Assembly (NCBI GenBank): GCA_001858525.1
Contig: LAPX01000004.1
Span: forward strand, 496,001 to 560,000
Direction: 5' to 3'
DNA: 64,000 nt
Source of the DNA: Vampirovibrio chlorellavorus
GTDB taxonomy: Bacteria; Cyanobacteriota; Vampirovibrionia; Vampirovibrionales; Vampirovibrionaceae
This document shows, in pieces, positions 59,040 through 64,000 of this stretch. The notes under the pieces are model-generated. The model had not been told where the DNA came from. It did not search any database and saw only the letters and a program-made list of their open reading frames with translations. The position numbers and the translations under genes are program-made. Numbering within the stretch: position 1 is the stretch's first letter; each line of letters starts with the position of its first letter.

Positions 59040-59405
59040 TTAGGTGGCAGGGGTGTCCGTTTTCAGCAGGCCAGGGGAAATGCCCTGTTTTTTCATGGCT
59101 TCCAAAAAGCGATTGGCCGCTTGACGCTGAATGGCCGGGGGGACCACGCGCAGTAGTTCCACCGCTTTAGAGACAATGGGGTCCTGATCATACCAGCGAT
59201 TGCCCATTTTCTCGGGCTTGGCCAGTTGATAGAACTTCTCCAGGGCCTCTTTGCCGATTTGCTCTTCGACTTTGCCTAAAAAGGTTTCAGCCTGCTCCCG
59301 CACATCCGCAGGATAAGCCCGCAGCAACTCCAGCACCTCGCCGAGCAGGGGGTCCTGATCGTACCAGCGACGGGGGTTACCCGAGGGATTGAATGTTTCG
59401 CTCAT
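59040..59405 (-). CDS. RWYD-repeat protein 2, unknown function, 121 aa
   Basis: Two units of the RWYD repeat: RRWYDQDPLLGEVLELLRAYP near residue 12 (read as RRWYDQDPLL) and NRWYDQDPIVSKAVELLRVVP near residue 69. Each is followed by a Q-rich helix. The start MSETFNPSGNP resembles EFNPAN of RWYD protein 1 at 11771. The ribosome-binding site is poor. It lies between murA and the DUF309 gene on the same strand, 53 bases from murA. Confidence 0.75.
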   Translation of the reverse strand: MSETFNPSGNPRRWYDQDPLLGEVLELLRAYPADVREQAETFLGKVEEQIGKEALEKFYQLAKPEKMGNRWYDQDPIVSKAVELLRVVPPAIQRQAANRFLEAMKKQGISPGLLKTDTPAT

Positions 59406-59458
59406 GGAAGAATACCGATTACTCTCTCTATCCTGCCAAGATAGGTGTGTTTTATGCT

Positions 59459-60763
59459 TTAAGCAGAAGTCTCTTCGCTGACCGGACGTTCGGAATTGTC
59501 CGGGACACGCTCAATGGTGGCTCCCAAGGTCTGCATTTTAGCCACCACATCTTCGTATCCCCGATCCAAATGGTGGAGATCAAAGACTTGCGTAGCGCCT
59601 TCGGCCATCACACCGGCAATCACCATGGCGGCACCGGCACGCAGATCGTGCGCGTTGACTTCCGCACCGCTAAGATGTGGAACACCCGTAATTACGGCCA
59701 CATCACGCTCTACGGAAATATCGGCGCCCATGCGCTTGAGTTCACCCACTTGTTTAAAACGATTTTCATAAATGGTTTCTTTGACGATGCTGACCCCATC
59801 AGCCGTGCTTAGCAGCGTCATAAACGGCGCTTGCAGGTCGGTGGGGAAGCCCGGATAAGGCTGCGTCACAATATTTTGGGCTTGCAGACGGCGTTCGCTG
59901 CGAATGCGGATGCTGTTGGGAGTGGGCATTTCGATATCCGCGCCCATTTCAATCAGTTTGTGGGTTAAGGAGCTTAAATGCACCGGCAACACGTTGTTGA
60001 CCGTCACATCTCCCAGGGTACCCACGCCAGCCATCAGGTAAGTGGCCGCTTCAATGCGGTCAGGCATTACGCTGTAGGTGGTGCCGTGCAATGTACCGGG
60101 TTTCACCCCGTTGATCACGATTTCGTTGGTTCCTGCGCCGCTGATATCGGCACCCATGGCGTTCAGGAAGTTGGCCAGGTCTACAATTTCAGGTTCCTGA
60201 GCGGCGTTAGACAAAATAGTAGAGCCTTCCGCCATGGTGGCAGCCAGCATGATATTTTCAGTGGCGCCCACGCTGGGGGTGTCCAGCAAAATTTCCGCGC
60301 CAACCAGTCGACTGGCCTTGGCTTCCACGTAGCCGTGGTTGATTTCGACTTCGGCACCCAAGGCCATCAGGCCCTTCACGTGCAAATCGACGCTGCGCTT
60401 GCCAATGGAACAACCACCGGGCAGGGCCACACGGGCCTCCCCAAAGCGGCCGAGCAAGCTGCCGAGCACATCGAAGCTGGCCCGCATCTTGCGTACCAGA
60501 TCATAAGGGGCTTCGCAGCTGGTAATATTTTTGGCCTGAATGTACAGGCGATCATCGTCCTGCTGGTCCACATCGCAACCCAGATGCTTGAGTACCTGAG
60601 TCATGACGCCCACATCACTGAGGTGGGGAACATTTCGCAGTTCGATGCTGTCTCCAGTCAACAACGTGGCTGCCATCAGTTTGAGAACGGAGTTTTTGGC
60701 GCCCGAGATTTCAACTTCACCGCGAAGGGCTTTACCGCCGTGAATGATTAATTTTTCTGTCAA
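59459..60763 (-). CDS. murA: UDP-GlcNAc 1-carboxyvinyltransferase MurA
   Basis: First committed enzyme of peptidoglycan synthesis. The 434-residue protein begins KLIIHGGKALRGEVEISGAKNSVL and has the active-site LPGGCSIGKRSVDLH with the catalytic Cys (the fosfomycin target). GYPGFPTDLQAPFMTLLS (read as PGFPTDLQAPFM) and LRAGAAMVIAGV are also typical. The start is uncertain: TTG 60763 (GGAG 9 bases upstream) fits the family N-terminus; GTG 60778 is a second choice, and the frame to 60883 overlaps the divergent glycosylase gene. Confidence 0.95.
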   Translation of the reverse strand: MTEKLIIHGGKALRGEVEISGAKNSVLKLMAATLLTGDSIELRNVPHLSDVGVMTQVLKHLGCDVDQQDDDRLYIQAKNITSCEAPYDLVRKMRASFDVLGSLLGRFGEARVALPGGCSIGKRSVDLHVKGLMALGAEVEINHGYVEAKASRLVGAEILLDTPSVGATENIMLAATMAEGSTILSNAAQEPEIVDLANFLNAMGADISGAGTNEIVINGVKPGTLHGTTYSVMPDRIEAATYLMAGVGTLGDVTVNNVLPVHLSSLTHKLIEMGADIEMPTPNSIRIRSERRLQAQNIVTQPYPGFPTDLQAPFMTLLSTADGVSIVKETIYENRFKQVGELKRMGADISVERDVAVITGVPHLSGAEVNAHDLRAGAAMVIAGVMAEGATQVFDLHHLDRGYEDVVAKMQTLGATIERVPDNSERPVSEETSA

Positions 60764-60839
60764 CCCTGGATTCTCCACGCTGTCTTCGTAGGGGGCATAT
60801 TGGTTAATATAACATATATTAAGAAACGGTGGCACCGCC

Positions 60840-61442
60840 TTGTTGGATGAATTAAAACCTACCCAGCCCCCCGATTGCCTCATTCTGCCTGACGCGTTTT
60901 TTGAACGGGGGACAGTGACTGTGGCTCGTGCGTTGTTGGGCTGCCAGTTGTGGCAGTTTCATCCCCTCGCTGGGGCATGGCGCGCCTTCCATATTGTGGA
61001 GACAGAAGCCTACACCCAAAACGATCCGGCCTGCCATGCCTACAATCGCACAAAGGGCCGGGCGGAAACGTTATACAGTCATCCCGGTACTGCCTATGTG
61101 TACCTGATTTATGGCATGTATCACTGTTTGAACGTGGTGACCGAACCCCATGGTACCGCAGGCGCCGTGTTATTCCGGGCCTTGGAGCCGGTTGATGACC
61201 ATTCTCTCAAGACCCACGGGCCGGGGCGTTTGACCAAAGCATTGGGGATTAATCGGCAAGCGGTGAATGGAATCCCTTTAACCCAATGGGAGCATGGTCT
61301 TTGCCTCAGTGCGGGGCAGGAATACCCTGATGCCCAAGTGGTTCAGACCACCCGTATTGGCATTACCAAAGCGGCGGATTATCCCTGGCGCTTTTATGTA
61401 AAGGATAATCCCAGGGTCTCCGTCAGGGAACCAGGGCATTGA
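60840..61442 (+). CDS. 3-methyladenine DNA glycosylase (AAG/Mpg family)
   Basis: Removes alkylated purines from DNA. The 200-residue protein has FFERGTVTVARALLGCQL, HIVETEAYTQNDPACHAYN with the catalytic Glu, YVYLIYGMYHCLNVVTEP and GPGRLTKALGI, all clear AAG features. The start is a TTG (60840 or 60843) since no ATG lies before the conserved core; the ribosome-binding site is weak. It diverges from murA, 77 bases apart, and ends at a bidirectional terminator. Confidence 0.92.
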   Translation: MLDELKPTQPPDCLILPDAFFERGTVTVARALLGCQLWQFHPLAGAWRAFHIVETEAYTQNDPACHAYNRTKGRAETLYSHPGTAYVYLIYGMYHCLNVVTEPHGTAGAVLFRALEPVDDHSLKTHGPGRLTKALGINRQAVNGIPLTQWEHGLCLSAGQEYPDAQVVQTTRIGITKAADYPWRFYVKDNPRVSVREPGH

Positions 61443-61492
61443 GGGCAAAACTGGCAAGCTTATGGATAAAAGGATGGGATCCCTACCATATA

Positions 61493-61523
61493 AAAAATCA
61501 GGCAGACAAGCTGCCTGATTTTT
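61493..61523. terminator. Bidirectional terminator between glycosylase and rplI
   Basis: AAAAATCAGGCAG (61493-61505) pairs perfectly with CTGCCTGATTTTT (61511-61523), loop ACAAG. It has a T-run on both strands and serves both convergent genes. Confidence 0.9.
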
Positions 61524-61542
61524 GGGTTGCCGATGGCAAGTT

Positions 61543-62046
61543 TTAGTTTTCTTCGCCCGCGAAAGCGTCTTCCAGTACGAATTCTTCGTGCTTGGCTTTG
61601 ATGGCTTTCACAGCCAGTTTCACTTGAGCGGAAACTTTGGCGGAGAATTTCACGTAAACCGTGTATTCGCCCACTTTATTGATGGGGTGATCCACGTTGA
61701 CGTTACGGCGTTCGATTTCGTAGCCGGTTTTTTCTTGCAGAACTTTGGATAGTTCTTTAGTGGTGATGGTGCCGTACAGTTTACCGGTGTCGCCAGCGTT
61801 GGCTTCCAGGGTAATCAGTTGCAGGGCGTTCACTTTTTCGGCTTTGGCCAAGTCTTCCTGATGTTTTTTCTCAGCTTTGGCACGAATGCGATCGATGCGG
61901 CGCTGTAAGTCAGCCAGGGATCCTTTGGTGGCGATGACGGCCATATTACGTGGGCCGAGGTAGTTGCGGTAATAACCGTCGGAAACCTCGATGATATCGC
62001 CGTTGCTACCCAGCGTATCCACATCTTTGGTTAAAATTACCTGCAT
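61543..62046 (-). CDS. rplI: 50S ribosomal protein bL9
   Basis: Large-subunit ribosomal protein. The 167-residue sequence starts MQVILTKDVDTLGSNGDI, continues with VSDGYYRNYLGPRNMAVIAT (the bL9 N-domain signature), a long central helix, and the C-terminal domain LYGTITTKELSKVLQEK. TTGGAGA lies 8 bases before ATG 62046; the frame to 62139 is not real. It is a single gene here, away from rpsF/rpsR. Confidence 0.97.
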   Translation of the reverse strand: MQVILTKDVDTLGSNGDIIEVSDGYYRNYLGPRNMAVIATKGSLADLQRRIDRIRAKAEKKHQEDLAKAEKVNALQLITLEANAGDTGKLYGTITTKELSKVLQEKTGYEIERRNVNVDHPINKVGEYTVYVKFSAKVSAQVKLAVKAIKAKHEEFVLEDAFAGEEN

Positions 62047-62246
62047 GGGGTGTGTCTCCAATTCCTTTCCAGAGTGTAGGGGGCCATTAATATAACACAA
62101 AAGCAAAGCTGGCAAGCAGCCCCCATGATCATGCGCCACGGCGTTCGTCCATTCGATTGTGACGAGATAGAAACATGAGCTTCATCAATTGTTTCTTCCG
62201 TTATATCCTTATATAACCAACGTGACTAAAGGGTCATAAAGCCACA

Positions 62247-62255
62247 TGCTACAAT
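62247..62255 (+). promoter_or_regulatory. Candidate extended -10 promoter of the TrmB-type regulator
   Basis: TGCTACAAT fits the extended -10 pattern TGnTAnAAT. It lies 68 bases before the ATG at 62323. No clear -35. Confidence 0.4.
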
Positions 62256-62322
62256 CAGTAGTGTTAAAAATCAGTACGCCAATCGTGGTTTCTTGGCGAT
62301 ATTTGGGCTTTCGAGGGTTTTA

Positions 62323-63144
62323 ATGGTGTCAGATAACCTGATAGACAAACTAAAAGAGCTGGGTTTCAATACCTACGAAGCAAAAGTCTATCTGGCACTG
62401 CTGAAACAGCATCCCGCCACAGGATACGAGGTGAGCAAAGAGTCCGGTGTTCCCCAGGCCAGGGCGTACGATACTCTAAAGGCGTTGGAATCGGCCAACG
62501 CCGTGGTGGCCATTGGTGGCAAGCCAGTGACCTATATGCCCATTCGCCCGGATGAGTTGCTGGACCGCTGGGAAAAGTCGTTTCAGGGGTCTATTGATTT
62601 CCTACGGCAGGCCTTGCCCAGTATTGCCGATGAAACCGTGGAGCCGGTGATCAACATGCGCGGGCAGGAGTCCATTTTCAAGTACGCCCTGGATATGATT
62701 AACAGCGCCAAGCGTTCTATATTTATGGAATTCTGGAAAGATGACGCCTCAGTCTTGCATTCGGCCCTGTTGGCGGCCAAAGATCGGGGCGTGGATGTGC
62801 GCCTGGTTGGCTACGATTATTGTGAGCTGGAAGGCTTAGACGTTTATCAGCACGGACTGGCCTGCAGTATTGAACAATCGCTCGGTGGGCGCTGGATGAT
62901 TCTTTCCGTGGATGACAAAGAAGGTCTGGTTGGTACGGTTTCCCAAACGGATCGTCCCCCTCAGGCTGTGGTGACTCGGAATCCGGGGATTGTGCTGGTG
63001 ATCAAAGAGCTGATTGTGCACGATATTTTCCTCTTGGATATTGAAAGCAATTTGCAGCCGGAATTGGAAAAACTATACGGCAAGGACATGTTGCGGTTGC
63101 GTCGACAAATTTTGGGAAACGTGGCGGCTGGCGTTGGGGTTTAA
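62323..63144 (+). CDS. TrmB-family transcriptional regulator, 273 aa
   Basis: N-terminal winged helix-turn-helix typical of TrmB (LKELGFNTYEAKVYLALLKQ, YEVSKESGVPQARAYDTLKAL). The C-terminal half (~115-240) resembles the TrmB regulatory/PLD-like domain: SIFKYALDMINSAKRSIFMEFW and ALLAAKDRGVDVRLVGYD. In other organisms TrmB proteins sense sugars and control ABC sugar importers; whether this one controls the importer at 2402 is unknown. GAGGGTT precedes ATG 62323; the frame to 62293 lacks a site. Confidence 0.88.
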   Translation: MVSDNLIDKLKELGFNTYEAKVYLALLKQHPATGYEVSKESGVPQARAYDTLKALESANAVVAIGGKPVTYMPIRPDELLDRWEKSFQGSIDFLRQALPSIADETVEPVINMRGQESIFKYALDMINSAKRSIFMEFWKDDASVLHSALLAAKDRGVDVRLVGYDYCELEGLDVYQHGLACSIEQSLGGRWMILSVDDKEGLVGTVSQTDRPPQAVVTRNPGIVLVIKELIVHDIFLLDIESNLQPELEKLYGKDMLRLRRQILGNVAAGVGV

Positions 63145-63199
63145 TGGGCTTGTGCTACACTAGGGGCGTTCCTCAACCCGAATCAGGATCGACCTCGTT

Positions 63200-63412
63200 A
63201 TGACCTCACAATCGCCGAAGCTGGAAAAGCCAAAGTCTGCCGCTCCCCGTAAAAAATTCTCGCAAGAGCGGCTGATGATTATGTTCACCCTCTTTTTTAT
63301 TGCTGGCATTCTGTTGCTGGTGGTGATTCCGGAAGGAAGCCCGGTCCGGGGCGTGGCCATGACCCTTTATTCCGTGTCTGTTTTTTGGGCCATGTTCAAA
63401 TTCTGCATGTAA
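63200..63412 (+). CDS. Small membrane protein, 70 aa
   Basis: A Lys/Pro/Ser-rich cytoplasmic start (KLEKPKSAAPRKKFSQE), then two hydrophobic helices (LMIMFTLFFIAGILLLVVI and GVAMTLYSVSVFWAMFKF). Not recognised. AGGAT lies 11 bases upstream of the ATG. It follows the TrmB gene by 55 bases and may share its transcript. Confidence 0.65.
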   Translation: MTSQSPKLEKPKSAAPRKKFSQERLMIMFTLFFIAGILLLVVIPEGSPVRGVAMTLYSVSVFWAMFKFCM

Positions 63413-63781
63413 ATCACACTTGTCCTCTATAAAAACGGGAGTGGCCTCTTTCGGTCGTTTTTGGATAATGAACCGGCCCTACACATTGGGAAATAAAATC
63501 AAAGCGACCAAAAGATTCCACTCCGTAAAAACGAAGATATGTCATTTAAAACTTCGGTTTTGTGTAAAAACCGAATATTTACCTGCTTTGTTAAGCTTTT
63601 GTTTTCGGTATAAAGATAGAGGTGAGTGCTGGGATAGCCGCTGAGAAAGCAGTGTGTTGAAAGATGAAACGGATATTGGGAAATCGATTTGGGGAAATAC
63701 GTGCAAGCAACGGTCGTTCAAGCGTCCCAGCCTAAAAAGTACAATGCGGAGGAGGTAACTTGGCGATGGATACTCAGGAGT
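63413..63781. other. Intergenic region, no gene recognised
   Basis: A hairpin TTCGGTTTT/AAAACCGAA with a 5-base loop lies at 63553-63575 and could end transcription of the minus-strand gene at 63782. Two short plus-strand frames (63701 GTG and 63766 ATG, the latter after GGAGGAGG) exist but I do not trust either. Confidence 0.35.
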
Positions 63782-64000
63782 TTATAAAGGGTCTTCTTGA
63801 ATTAGTGAAAACAGCGCATGCCGCTTACTTGCAAGGCTTGGGGGAACACCGTCCCGCTCCATGCTGGCCTGAAGGTTCTGAAAAAAATCTTTAGGGAGCC
63901 GTTCAATTTCACCTTGGCGAATGTACTCCACCAAGGCCAGTATCAGCTCTTCAAACCTATATTCATCCACTGCCCGTAAGGCCCTGAGTTGGCTGAGTGT
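63782..64000 (-). CDS. Hypothetical protein, C-terminal part (5' end beyond window)
   Basis: An open frame runs off the right edge; at least 72 codons are visible. The sequence is helical and charged (FEELILALVEYIRQGEIERL, KDFFQNLQASMERDG) with no known family. A GTG at 63970 could be an internal start, but the frame continues upstream, so the gene is probably longer. A competing plus-strand frame overlaps it. Confidence 0.45.
   Translation of the reverse strand, partial: TLSQLRALRAVDEYRFEELILALVEYIRQGEIERLPKDFFQNLQASMERDGVPPSLASKRHALFSLIQEDPL

Noticed and set aside
63766-63894. Plus-strand ATG frame of 42 codons after GGAGGAGG near the right edge, and a GTG frame of 28 codons at 63701
   Set aside because: Both are short, overlap each other or the longer minus-strand frame, and have no supporting family. 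The minus-strand frame that leaves the window seemed more protein-like.

Overview
The window is a dense, roughly 50-55% GC bacterial chromosome segment with about 68 supported protein genes, one tRNA and no insertion sequence, prophage or CRISPR array. The cell is a flagellated diderm: lpxA, an LptC-like protein, and P- and L-ring genes flgH/flgI/flgA are present. The combination of an ArgZ/LOR arginine module (otherwise known from cyanobacteria), a complete late haem operon, a three-subunit glycolate oxidase and many small lineage-specific proteins suggests a non-photosynthetic relative of cyanobacteria (Vampirovibrionia/Melainabacteria type). That placement is inference from gene content, not from a marker tree.

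Layout. 1-6.4 kb: end of lpxA, glmU, a carbohydrate ABC importer without its ATPase, and small unknown genes. 6.5-9.3 kb: two divergent flagellins, each with a small companion gene. 9.6-16.6 kb: a UDP-glucose dehydrogenase homologue with a damaged active site, unknown proteins including an RWYD-repeat protein, tRNA-Met with a clean promoter, a TPR protein, an LptC-like protein and a crotonase. 17-24 kb: glcDEF glycolate oxidase with a fused hot-dog thioesterase, a B-box membrane protein and mutY. 24-27 kb: an AT-rich accessory region with two related collagen-like proteins that share an upstream element and leader, plus paired AT palindromes. 27.3-34.3 kb: an orphan Eco57I/TaqI-type methyltransferase and the operon hemE-hemN-hemH-hemY. 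34.6-40.9 kb: membrane and housekeeping genes (SSF symporter, P-loop ATPase, LapA-like, rluD-type, lspA), a secreted NTF2-like protein and a candidate 21-residue microprotein.

41-49.9 kb is one long minus-strand flagellar cluster, transcribed as slt-flgF-flgG-flgA-flgH-flgI-flgJ(N)-(flgM?)-flgN-flgK-flgL. 50.3-51.7 kb holds the split LOR domain and ArgZ arginine dihydrolase. 51.7-55 kb holds a membrane-anchored small-heat-shock-like protein, queF and a 690-residue acidic disordered protein. 55.3-64 kb holds a glutamate/dicarboxylate symporter, folD, an unusual superoxide dismutase, a DUF309 protein, a second RWYD-repeat protein, murA, a 3-methyladenine glycosylase, rplI, a TrmB-type regulator and small proteins.

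The observations most worth following are: the UDP-glucose dehydrogenase homologue lacking its catalytic cysteine next to a flagellin; the collagen-like pair with a duplicated upstream element; the rearranged ArgZ/LOR module; the RWYD repeat family; and the acidic protein with recurrent LFP/LFG motifs. All were read by eye; no database search was run.
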